The notes below the pieces were generated by a model that was not told where the DNA came from, did not search any database, and saw only the letters and a list, made by a program, of their open reading frames with translations. From positions 22,627,173-22,691,172 of the forward strand of contig NC_066853.1 of assembly GCF_001640805.2 (NCBI RefSeq): a stretch of 64,000 bases of DNA, in the 5' to 3' direction. Each line of letters starts with the position of its first letter. Position 1 is the first letter of the stretch. Position numbers and translations under genes: made by a program. The DNA comes from Lates calcarifer. Taxonomy: Eukaryota; Chordata; Actinopteri; Centropomidae. This document shows positions 27,340 to 38,500 of this stretch, piece after piece.

Positions 27340-27680
27340 ACTCTAGTCAGTCCCCTCCCCGGACAACAACAACAACAGCTGTTAGCATCTCGCGTGTAAC
27401 TACATTTCCCCCTCAGCATCAGCGCAGCAGCCCCTCCCCTGTCGTGCGCGACTCTGCCGTGACAGACATGACAGTTATAAATCACCTTTTCTTCCGCCTA
27501 TTCCCAACCAGACCGGGATGCCAAGAGCTGCTGGTTGGGAGGTGGAGGTCAGCGGCTAAAATTAGAGGCCATCTCAATCAACAAGCTGATTTAGCGGTAG
27601 CAAGTGTGTGTAAGAGAGTGTGTGTCTGAGTGCTGGGGCAGATCAGAAGGCTGATCCCACTGGATTTCCTGTTCCTATGG
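27340..27680. promoter_or_regulatory. Candidate enhancer or cryptic promoter with MEIS and PBX-HOX sites
   Basis: Non-repetitive CpG-bearing island. It holds ACTACATTTCCC at 27399-27410, resembling a ZNF143 site; two MEIS/TALE sites TGACAG at 27460-27465 and 27469-27474; and ATAAATCA at 27477-27484, the reverse complement of a PBX-HOX site (TGATTTAT). No exon is recognised. The ZNF143-like motif plus CpGs leaves open an unannotated transcript start here. Confidence 0.45.
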
Positions 27681-27789
27681 GACACTGATTAAGCTTACTG
27701 TCACTGAGGGAAACTGTTTTCCTACTGCAGCTTTTTGCTTGAGTGTGAAATATGATTTTTTTTTAAAAATCCTCCTTAAAGACTGATGT

Positions 27790-28160
27790 CACAAACCCCC
27801 CACACCACCCCCATACACTCCAAGCACCCCAACCACCACCCAGTCAAGCAGAGTTGACCTCTGACCTTTTAAAAAGCTGGGTATTAGCTACCTTATCAGT
27901 GCCACGCTCCCCCTGTCACCTCATCTCTTACCCACCCCAATCTTAAATTATAAAAATAACAAAGTGAGAGTGAAAGAGGAGGAAGGGGGTGGGGGGTTGC
28001 ACGAGTGTGTGTTGCTTCTCGCGTTGCATGTAAACCCCGTAAACCCAGCCGGCCGGGGGCTTAGTTAGAAACAAATGCAGCGGAGGTGTGCGTGGGTCTG
28101 TGTTGGTTTGTCTTTCAGCTTGTGCCGGCAGGGGGTCATGGGGGATGAAGGTGAGGCTGA
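27790..28160. other. GC-rich non-repetitive patch
   Basis: C-rich then G-rich unique sequence with 'CAGCCGGCCGGGGGC' at about 28047-28061. No exon is recognised. It may form one regulatory unit with the adjacent island at 27.34-27.68 kb. Confidence 0.3.
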
Positions 28161-28924
28161 AGTCAGGTTAGTGTGAGTATGTGCATGTTTTTATGTGTGT
28201 AACAATACATTTGTGTGCGAAGAATTTCCTACCAGTACTTACTTCAAAGATAATTACAACAACTTGGGTCCCCTTTTTGTGGTTACGGCCATCTTTTCTC
28301 TCAGTTGTGATAATGCTGCACTCACCAAAGTAACTGCTGAAACCTGGGAATGTAGCAACATTACTGTAAAAAAGTCAGATGGGGCAAGAAACACAGGTGT
28401 TCAGATAAATAAGTCAACAGCTGGGAAACTCTATGTAGAGGTAAAACTGAATGCAAATCATCAGTTAGAATTATCTCTATAATTATTGCATGAAACAGTG
28501 TAAATGCACAACTATGATGAGCGTGCTCAAAGATAAAACTGTACCCTTTCTCTTCCACAAGAGTTTGGTTTTTTAAATCCTGTCTGATCTACCAACTTCT
28601 TATGTTTCTTGCACTATCTGCCTTTTTTTCTGTGGCCCTGCTGCATTTCCACATCTTAGTAATTAACTTGGTGAGTACAATGTTAAATTAACTAATTAGG
28701 GACAAATGTTGCCCTCTCATGCTGACTGGCTGTATATAGGCAAGCTGATATATGCGATTATAGGACACCAACAGACATTCCCAAAAATATAAGGACACCT
28801 TAAGCACCTTAAGCAGCTCTGTATCTTCTGATGAAGAAATGTACCTTATGTACGACAGAATGATGAAATGAAGTAAAAAATATGAAAACCAAAAAATATA
28901 TTCAATCAAAACCAATACAAGGTG

Positions 28925-29025
28925 ATTCTTGTGGCCTGGTGGTTAAGAGGCAAACCTGGTGTGATCACAACAGCCCCTGTTCAGTTTCAGCTGAGGTTCT
29001 TTGTTGCATGTCATACACCAACCTC
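28925..29025 (+). mobile_element. tRNA-derived SINE fragment
   Basis: Contains 'GGCCTGGTGGTTAAGAGGC', which has the layout of a tRNA-type A box, and the family tail 'TTCTTTGTTGCATGTCAT'. The B-box region is decayed. The same family lies about 730 bases downstream on the same strand. Confidence 0.65.
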
Positions 29026-29261
29026 ACAATATCCTGCATGTATCTTTACCTACGTATCTTTACCTATTCAGTGAAGGCAAAATGCCATAAAGGGAACAAA
29101 AATAAGATCCTAGTTGGAACAACATTAAGTTATTTAAGTATACCCACTTAATGTGTAGTTAAATATTTGGTTCATAATATGAAACATAGCTTAATATGAG
29201 TATGAAACAGGAGTTATAAGTCAATAAGTAATCATTCAAATGTCTCCTGCTTTATTAAATC

Positions 29262-29262
<1 letters not shown>

Positions 29263-29293
<31 letters not shown>
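29263..29293. repeat. (TG)n microsatellite
   Basis: About 15 TG units. Confidence 0.95.
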
Positions 29294-29295
<2 letters not shown>

Positions 29296-29654
29296 CTTGG
29301 AGACCTACATGCAGACTTCTCTGGGAGGCACGAATCAGTGAATATAAACAGATGGATGGAGGTCACTGAGGGTCATTAGGTGCAGGTGAAGTCTACTGCC
29401 ATAAGTATTCATACCTCCAGCATTCCCTGACTTTGACCTCATACAACCCCCCTTTCTGACACACACACACACATACAAATCCACACACACTTCACCCACA
29501 TTTACACTCTCTCTGTTTCCTTTTATTCTCTCTTCCTCTGTCTCAAATGGTAGGAAATGTCAACATCAGAAGCTCATACTCCATCATAACATCTCTCTCT
29601 TTTTTTTTTTTTCCAACAAACATTTAGTCAACTGGTTAGGATTATTCAACTTAC

Positions 29655-29815
29655 AATGTCCTAGTGGTCTGGTGGTTAAGACACATACCCTAGGACCACA
29701 ACATTCCCAGTCTGGTTCCAGCAGGGGACCTTTGGCGTCACACCCATCTCTACCTCTTTCCTCATTTCCTGTCTCCTTCTCTACTGTCCTCTTTCAAATA
29801 GAAGCTAAGTTCCAG
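29655..29815 (+). mobile_element. tRNA-derived SINE
   Basis: Better preserved copy: 'GTCCTAGTGGTCTGGTGG' (A-box region), 'GTCTGGTTCCAGC' (B-box region), then the non-tRNA part ending with 'CTCATTTCCTGTCTCC' and a tail near 'TTTCAAATAGAAGC'. This matches the layout of a common percomorph SINE. No coding capacity. Confidence 0.75.
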
Positions 29816-30402
29816 TGCAATTCCCCTGATTCAGGATTTTTAAACTATAATTACATCTTTAAAAAAAAGGTGGAATTAAACAAATCAGAGTAATATTTGC
29901 TCAATTCCAGAGAGCAGAGCACTTGATGTCTTTAAATTTCTTTTTCTTTCTTTCTTTCTTTCTTTTTTTTTTTTTTGTTTTGGTTTTTTGATTTTAGAGC
30001 TGAAAGAGTCCACAGTGGATGGAAGCAGAAGAGAGAATTTGTGTGTGAGTTTCGATAATAGTTTTTGGGTTTTTTTTTTAAACTTGTTAAGAAAAAAAAA
30101 CTGTTAACAAATTAAATAATTCACATGCAACAGCCAACTCCCTCCTTATTTGGAATCTCTCATAAAGTTGGTTTCAGATGGAGGCCAGAAAGGTCGTTGG
30201 AGGTAATGTCACTCTGCCCCCCTCCCTTATTCCTCTCCTCTCCTCTGTCTCCCCCTCACTTCTCTTATCACTGTGTCTCCTCTGGCCTTCTATCTGGCCT
30301 CTCTCCCATCCTCATTCCTCTTCAAAGACTGGGAGGAGAATAAGACTGGCCTTGAGTGCCCTCTCTCAAGCCACAACAGCTCACACACACAGGTGCATGC
30401 AG

Positions 30403-30437
<35 letters not shown>

Positions 30438-30766
30438 AATTCTTTGACAAGCTATAATCAGACATCAAAGTCAGTACCTGCAGCATAATACATCTTATTG
30501 TAATTTTCATGAAAAACTACAAAACAGAGAATTAGACATAAGCTGATGACAAATGCAGATTATTTCTACATTTTATTTCCCTTAATTTAACCCTTAAGTC
30601 TTTTACAAGACTCAGCTAAAATTGAAACAAAGTAAGACTGTTGAAATGCAAAAATGACATACAGTACATCACACTAAAGATATTAACATTAGAGTCACAT
30701 ACCAAAACCACTCATTCGCTCCTCAAATTTTGTAATTTTGTATAATTTTGTGTGTGTGTGTGTATA

Positions 30767-30820
<54 letters not shown>

Positions 30821-31330
30821 TGAACCTCTGATTGCACACCACAACCACATTTTCCCATCACTTCATAATCATAAATCCAATCAATCCAAAATGGGAACCA
30901 TTTGACAGATTCACAATGACTTAAAGTGAAGTTATTTGTTCCATCGTCTCCTGTCAAAGCACTACATATTTAACGCTCCAGTTGTTTTAGGATAGACATC
31001 CTCTTCACATTTTCTCTCTCTCTCTGTGCAGACACACACACACACACACACACACCTTTCCGTTTCACCCTGCTCTGAACCCATTCTCCGTCCACCGTGC
31101 AGAAAGCTAAATAAACATACGTGGCCAGTCATTCCCACAGTGCCCCACTACCACCACCACCGCTCATCCACCCACCTCCCGGCCCACCACCCTTTACACC
31201 CCCTGCAACCCCTTTCCTCCTAACCCCTACACCTCCATCCAGCCCCTCTTCTACACTCAGGTTTCACCTCTCAGCTTCCTGCTGCTCCCAGTCACGCTGA
31301 CACACACTTTTACACTCAACCTATTGACTG
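29816..31330. other. Gene-free segment with simple repeats
   Basis: Contains a pyrimidine (TTTC)n/poly-T tract at about 29938-29978, (TC)n-(CA)n at 30400-30438, a long (TA)n listed separately, and (TC)n-(CA)n at about 31014-31054. No exon is supported. Confidence 0.5.
30750..30817. repeat. (TG)n followed by long (TA)n
   Basis: (TG)n of about 6 units runs into about 27 TA units with one TG interruption. Perfect AT repeats of this length tend to extrude as cruciforms. Confidence 0.95.
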
Positions 31331-31339
31331 TCAGCTAAA

Positions 31340-31815
31340 GAAATACTCTTATTCTTTACTTAAGTAAAGACCATTTCCATTATTTATGAAATATTCCATT
31401 TCAGGTAAAGGTTCGTTATTCAAAATTCAATTTAAAGTAAGTAAAAGTACAAAAATATTGGCAGTAAAATGTACTTAGTAAAAGTAAAAGTACTCATTAT
31501 GCAGAATGGTCTTTTTGGGAGCTTTGTCTTACTGTTACATTATTATTACATTACATTATACTATCGGATTATGCACTGCAGCAAGTCGGGTTAGAACTAA
31601 TTTCTCTGAATTTATATAATGAACAATAATTGTATTTTAAGATGATGATACATTTTGTATGGAACTTTTCAGTCTGTCCAGTAAGCTCAAAGAAATAGAG
31701 GAGGAAAAATACAATATTTATTTGTACTATAATGTACTAAAAAATAAACAATAAGTACAAGTACCTCAAATTTGTACTTATGTACAGTGCTTGAGTAAAT
31801 GTTACTCATCACTAT
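31340..31815. mobile_element. 'AAAGTAC' hAT-like non-autonomous repeat
   Basis: Contains 'AAAGTAAAAGTACTCATTAT' followed by 'GCAGAATGGTC', then 'GGATTATGCACTGCAGC', and a right end with 'TACAAGTACCTCAAATTTGT' and 'CAGTGCTTGAGTAAATG'. These are the landmarks of a very common teleost repeat. Both end regions are present, so the copy is near full length, but it is diverged. Confidence 0.75.
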
Positions 31816-32110
31816 CTGATTGTAGTTTGCATTTAAACAGAAACCCCTCAGGCTTAGACATCTTGTTTTTTTTTTTTTTTTTAAGGAAATCAAAGTGCAA
31901 AGTTCCATGATTTAGGAGTTAAACCATTAAGCAATATTTTTTCTTTACTGTATTTGTCTGACTTAGTCAACCTTGTTTCACAGATGCAGAAAAGTCTGAC
32001 AGTAAAACACAACATACTGCAATGGAAATTTTGCATCATCTCTCCTTACCTGCAACATTCAGAAAAATATATTTTCTTTGTCTGAAATTTAGTATATGGT
32101 GACAGTTTTT

Positions 32111-32113
<3 letters not shown>

Positions 32114-32141
<28 letters not shown>
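32114..32141. repeat. (TG)n microsatellite
   Basis: About 13 TG units. Confidence 0.95.
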
Positions 32142-32145
<4 letters not shown>

Positions 32146-32312
32146 TAGATATATGCATGCTCGGTCTTTCAGGGTCAATTCAATCTCAGTTCAGGAGAAC
32201 GGAAATTCCAATTCAGCAGCGAGTATTATTCATTTCATACCTGAAAGCTGAAGCCAAGGGGCACTTTAGCATCACTTAAAGGTTCATGCTCCCCCTTCCT
32301 GCACAAAAGTAA

Positions 32313-32313
32313 G

Positions 32314-32362
<49 letters not shown>
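32313..32362. repeat. (GATA)n tetranucleotide array
   Basis: About 12 uninterrupted GATA/ATAG units. It is the only tetranucleotide array of this size in the window. Confidence 0.95.
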
Positions 32363-32434
32363 GACTTTTGTCCTGAATTTGGAAACAAAACTACCAGCAG
32401 TCATTTAAACCTCCACAGTGCAGACACTGATCTG

Positions 32435-32436
<2 letters not shown>

Positions 32437-32473
<37 letters not shown>
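32437..32473. repeat. (TC)n microsatellite
   Basis: About 18 TC units; the opposite strand translates as Arg-Glu repeats, which explains an open frame there. Confidence 0.95.
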
Positions 32474-32475
<2 letters not shown>

Positions 32476-33009
32476 CAGTCGGCTGGGGTCGCAGGATTAC
32501 TTTCTGTCAGCAGTGTGACAGCTGTGTACATCTGGTTGTGTAGGGGCCTCTTACAGCTCAATCCACACATCGTTTCACCGGTGTCTGGGCCTCCGGACTC
32601 ACTGCCACTGCTCACCTCATTACCAACCGGGCCACACCTCCATCTGTCCTCCTAATATCTAAATCCTACTGCAGATTAGTGGGGGAGTCGGGCCCCGGAG
32701 GAGGGAGGAGGGTGGGAGTGCTAAGGGTGCTGGGGGAGAGGGGAAACAAGATCCAGGAGGAAGGGTTTGTGCGTGGCACATGAGGTTTTATTAATGATGT
32801 ATGGGGTTGTGTGGTGGTGGGGTGAAGGGTACAGCGGCTGCTTTTTGGGTTTGTGGACTGTGGCATGTTGGGGGCTTGTGATTACTACTGTACTCTGTGC
32901 GTGTGTGTGTTGAAGAGGACAGACAGAGCCAGACAGAAACAGAGAGATGATCTCATAATTCCCCCATGATGATCTAATGCATGAAATCTCTCTAAAGTTT
33001 ATGTTCTTC

Positions 33010-33580
33010 TCAAAATTAACGAAGGTCAGTTAAACTTTTATTTAAGGGATAAGTCAAGTGATAATCTATATGTTTATTATTTTCAACAAAACCCATGAAA
33101 ATACAGAAACTATAAACGGATCTTACTATCAAATATTGCCTGTGTAGCCAAAGCCTGATACAAGACCGTATTTCTCTGTGCCAAAGAGCTTCAAAAACTG
33201 TTAACAACACATCAGTGAGTCACACAGTTGCACTGAGTGATATGTTTTGTTATTACAGTGAATATGGACAGTACAGTTTTTCCCCACATATACCGTTCCA
33301 CCGCTGTAAATACACACTAAGACTCAAAATCTGTGACTGATAATAGTCCTCAACAAATACGTTTGTTACTGCTCTTTGAGAATGTGTTGCTAAAAACTAC
33401 AGATTGATTTGTAAAAGAAAGACAGACAGAAACTATAAATTTGTGACTTGTTTGTAAAGATGTACATCATCAGAAGAAATGAATAGGCTTTGGAGCTGAG
33501 AGCTGTTTGGTCTCCCCTATTGAGAATAGGAATATAGAATGTCACCAATATTGAATATTAAAATGACCCTTAAAAAAGGA
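33010..33580. mobile_element. Unnamed teleost interspersed repeat (decayed)
   Basis: Phrases such as 'GTGTAGCCAAAGCCTGATAC', 'ATCAGTGAGTCACACAGTTG', 'GATAATAGTCCTCAACAAATA' and 'GGAGCTGAGAGCTGTTTGGT' fit a repeat that I have seen in many fish loci. No protein domain is visible, so class is unknown. Boundaries are approximate. Confidence 0.5.
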
Positions 33581-35470
33581 CTTACCAAAACCAAAATTCA
33601 GGGTGTGTGGTCATGAAAGTGAGATGATACATTTTTCAATACTTAGAACCAGGAAAGTAAATAATAATTCAATCACTGTTTGAATTTACAGTAGTTAGTG
33701 GAAAGGGGGGCGTAACTCATCTGCTGGCTTTCTATTAAAGGTTAGTAATGTAAGGTTAATGTTAATGGAACAAAGTTAAAAACAAATTGTCTTTTAATTA
33801 CATTTAAAATAGCATTCCTTTTTTAAGAGATAGAAATCCTTATTAATCTGAAGAATCTGCTTTAGCAGCAACATCTAAGCCAAACACTTCCTGTAAGAAT
33901 TATTCATTCTTAACTTTATCTTCACAGATTTTGTTGATGGACATCACTTAGTTTCTAGTCAAGGCTGAATGAGATCATGTGGCAAAGATAACTTGTGGTT
34001 TAATTTTATAAGTCAGTGATTGATTCAGTGTTATGCATTTGAGCGCGCAAATTACTGAAAAGCTCTGCAGTCTGGTTTGCAGTATCTCTATCTTTGAAAG
34101 AACTTTTTGAACTGCATATAACACTGCAGCAAGACGGTGACAGTTTTATCTGTTTTCCTGGCAATAGTAGACAGTGTGACAATTTTGACTCAGTTTTTAA
34201 GCAGAAACAAACAAGCTTCATGCACAAGCTGAGAAGAAGCTAAAAGATGTAATCATAATGCAGATTTTGTGTAAACATGCAAATGTGTGTATGTGTTGAT
34301 GTTGGTTTGTCTAACTAACTATGTATTTGAAAGCACACATCTTATTAAATCAACAATTTCACTTTGTGCAGTTACTGGGTTTTTTGTTTTTAAATTGTTT
34401 CTCCTATTGAAATTGTAAAATTTCATATTAACTTGTCATTAAAATCCATAATTCAAGAAGAACAAGATCAGACAAAGAAACATTTAGACACATTTTTCTT
34501 TTAATGTAACTATTAGATAACATAAAATCACCCACAGATGTTATGATTATGAGCAAATATAATATCAATATAAATCTATTTCTTTGTTTCTTTGTCACAC
34601 ACCACACACTTCTGGCGTTTAATGGGACAGAGTTTGAAATAAATGTTTGTGCAAATTAAATAGTTTTGAGACATAAGTGAATGTAGTATGTGTGTAGAAT
34701 GTGTTTTTCTTCATAAGCAGAGTGTGTAACTTCTTATCGTCCGACAGATTATACAGCTATCAGCCACTTCAAGAACACACTGTAATGACAAGTTAGGAAT
34801 GTGTCTAGGCTACAGAGAGTTAGGCCACATATCAAAGATAGACAAAAAAGACTCTGTGACTTTAATATAAACATACAATATGTTTGAATTATGTCTCTTA
34901 CTGTCCTCACTGAGAGCAGTATACTTCACTTTTGATCTTTGGGTGCAGACAGTAGCCTATAAATGGTAGAATGTTGCCACCTGGTGATCAAAGTAGCATT
35001 TCAATTGAAATTTCTTTTCTTCCTTTTTCAAACATAATATTTTGTATCATTATTATTACTATATCATTATTTCTCTGTATGCATTTCACTATTCATTTAA
35101 TTATAGGACAGGAAACACAGAAATCTGGTCCTAAACAGAATCACATGTGAACACATTCATTTCCTAAGTATTTGTAGAAGTTGAATAATATAAAGTTTTT
35201 TAAATACATATTTTATTATTACTTTACAGTTACTATCTGTTCTCTCTTGGCGCTATGTGTCTTTTCCTGAACTTTTCAAAATATTTACTACATGAGAATG
35301 TTTTTTATGATGGTGAAAAGGGACCTTTGATCATAGAAGTGCAGAGCACTATCCTACTCAAAATCTTAAGTCTTTCTCTTTTTGTTTAGTCTGTTCCACT
35401 GCTGATAAAACGGTCCATGTTGAGCCGTGGGAAAGAAAAACAACAAATTGACATGTTGAGGCTGTATCGC
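33581..35470. other. Gene-free segment upstream of mrps22
   Basis: AT-rich, no exon recognised. A CTCF-like site lies at 34972-34990. The first 100 bases upstream of mrps22 are described with its promoter. Confidence 0.5.
34972..34990 (-). promoter_or_regulatory. CTCF-like site, minus orientation
   Basis: TGTTGCCACCTGGTGATCA matches the reverse-complement CTCF core (GCCNCCTGGTG) with about 13 of 19 positions. It sits some 600 bases upstream of the mrps22 start codon, between the desert and the gene cluster. Confidence 0.4.
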
Positions 35471-35489
35471 AGTCTATGGGCCGTATACA

Positions 35490-35590
35490 CGAAATTGTAC
35501 TACATATCCCATGACCGCTTAGTTGTTCCACTGTGAGGTAAAAGGTCAGGTCGCCTTGATGAGGTAATAACAAACATGGCGGCACTCGGT
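35490..35590 (+). promoter_or_regulatory. mrps22 proximal promoter
   Basis: TATA-less. A ZNF143/STAF-type site ACTACATATCCCATGACC is at 35499-35516 (core ACTACANNTCCCA intact). AAAAGGTCA at 35540-35548 resembles an ERR half-site. AACATGGCGGC at 35574-35584 fits a YY1 site and covers the start codon. ZNF143, ERR and YY1 are established regulators of nuclear genes for mitochondrial and ribosomal proteins, so the combination suits this gene. Binding is not shown. Confidence 0.6.
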
Positions 35591-38500
35591 TCAGCACGGT
35601 GCTTACTTCGGAGCTACTCTCGGGTGAAAAATGTGCAGAAAAGCAAACAAATTGTGATGAGGTGGAGCGTCAGGACGCTTTGTAGTGGAACACAAGATAA
35701 CGGTATGTTTTTATGTTATGAATATTATTTAAGTTTAGTCGTTTTTCCACCTGTAACACTGACCTTGTGGCATGTTTCGTTCGGCTCCATACTGGCCCCT
35801 GCGGATGTCAAACTCGTATCACATATCTGAGTCGTTTAATTTTGAATAACCCGTTGGCAGAGACACATAAACTATAGAAAATGTTTATTATGTTTTTACA
35901 AATCTTTAGAGTCGTTCTATAAATTCGGCATTGCAGTTGTTTATGAAGTGCCTACAACTCTGTAATAAATTCCCAAAATGTTGCCTCAAAACGCTGTTAC
36001 CGTTCACAACGTTAACTTTACTCAGCTAACGTTAACTCGTTTGACGACGATGACACGACGTAATTGTAACAAAAATAAGTTAAACTCACGAGGTGCTGCT
36101 TTACATTGGATGCCTACTGTATTGTAGAACAGAGCTGTATAAACTTTGGAAGGTTATATTTTATCTGCTATTACTTTTTTTGCACAAACATCTACACTGC
36201 ACTGAAACTGTAAAAAGGCCTATGCAAACGAAATTTCGTTCTGTATACACTTGCTGCATACTGAATGACAATAAAAGTCTGTCTAAGTCTACTACAGCTT
36301 CTGTTGATAAAGAAAACAGCTACAGTTAAACGTGACTATATTTGTGACGACTCGGTCATATTTAACACAAGTTAGAGGAGCACAGATCTTGTAAAGCTAA
36401 CTCACTATAATTCCATTCTTGTCTAGTCTTGACCATAGAGTGTTGTTTCAACAGTAAACAATGGTAGGCAGTTTAAATTAGCTACATAGGTAAGGCTGAG
36501 TGTATACAATAATGGACTTATAGTTAGTTAGTTAGACAAACCATTAACTAATGTAATTTCCTCCCAGACAATGCAAAGCCCCAGTTCACAGATCCAGCTG
36601 TGCAGGACATCCTCAGCAGGATAACGGGCCTAGACTTGGAGAAAGTATTCCGACCCATTAAACAGGAACTGAAGCCTCCCAAATATAAACTCATGACTGA
36701 TGAACAACTGAAGCAGGTGCCCTTTGAATAAATAATAATCCCCTTTCAATCATACACACCTCACAGTAATATGTGTGTTATCCAGTCACTTGTGTGTCTT
36801 AACAGGCAATGGAGGTAGCTACACAACAGGCTAAGAAGCTGCTGCAGATGCCCCCTGTCCTGCCGGAGAGGAAGCCTATCAGCGATGTGCTGTCTGTGGA
36901 TAAGATCCTGGATGGCATGGACACAGCCAAATACGTCTTCACAGACATCACTTACAACATCCCACACAGGGTACACACACGTTGCTTTTATTTTGTGTGC
37001 ATGTATGTAACTGGGGGTTTGTGATTTCTTGAAATATGCCACAGCAGACGAACAAAAGCGAAGGTCAGGTTGTAGATGTACATTTGGGGAATTAAGGATG
37101 TTCTAGTATTTTAAATTTTGTTTTAAATTGTGAAGGTATCAGCCTTAATGTCTTTGTTGGAAGTAGCTGTTTTTGATTAAAATAAATATAATTCAGTTGC
37201 ATTTATGATTTTACCTTTAATGTCTATTATAAATAAAGATTAATTGGACTTGATTAAGCTTGCAAATCCCTGATTATCTAAGGCTCACTTTTGTACTTTC
37301 TTGATAGATTCAGGATTTTTTTTTTTGTTCAAATTTATCCCTTACCATCACAAATTGTATATGCTGTGTGTTTTCAGGAGAGATTCATTGTTGTACGGGA
37401 GCCTGACGGGACTCTTAGGAAAGCAACCTGGGAGGAGAGAGACCGACTCATTCAGGTCTACTTTCCAAAGGATGGACGCAAGATTACTGCACCCCTCATC
37501 TTTAAGGAAGAGAACCTCAAGGTGGGAAAGGGCAAAATCTGACAAGATTAATGTTTTGGATTATTATAGGCGCTCCTTACTCCCTGCCACCTAAATTACT
37601 GAATCAGTAACAGCTCCCATGTCTTTCTTTCCTCTACCTTATGTTTCCCTCAAACTCCTGCTGCAAGTGTTTATCACAACACCTTTTGACTGGTCATAGT
37701 AGGAAAAGAACCTGTGTTACTGTTAACATTAATGACGGCTCTGTTCTGTTAAAGTCTGACAGTGATCCAGTATGCACAATACCAGGACCCTGACACTGAA
37801 GCAGTGAAATCAAATTCAGCCATTATTAATGTTATTAGTAACTAGTTAACACTGACATGATGTACTGGACATTTTAAATTGAACAGACCTCTCATTACCC
37901 CCGATGTTTTCTTGCTTTGCTGTCATTTTCCTCATGAAACCCAATAGGTGGATTTCCTTCCACCACTTTTTATGCATGTTTTCAATTTCTGAATTAAAAT
38001 GCCTGAGTGGAAAGGCTGGACTGATAAGATCCCAGTGTGACAAAGTGCAGTGGAAAGAGACCTACTGAATTAATCCAGACGTACATGAGGCATGTGACCT
38101 AAAGACTCACTGAAAGCGTCCTCTGAGGAGACTGAAAACAGTGGCAGATGAAACATCAGATCTGTGTGGAGTGATAATGATGTTAGTTTCCTTTTAATTA
38201 ACGTACAGAACAAAAACAAATGCTGTATTTCCATCGCATTCTCTACATTGTTTTTCACCATTGGAGGTTTGACTGACCTTTGCTCACATCACCTTGTCCT
38301 CTTCCTCTGCAATGTTTTAATAGCACCCCTCTTGAGACTTAATGCTACCAGCTGTGCTACCACACAAGTGCCTAATGTTGACATAATAGGACTGGATGGA
38401 AACTTCCTTTGCATTTTCTTTAGTGGAGTTTCTCAAAATTCAGTTAGAATTTGCACTATATTTTGATGGAAATCTATTGACTCACTGCTTTGAATATATT

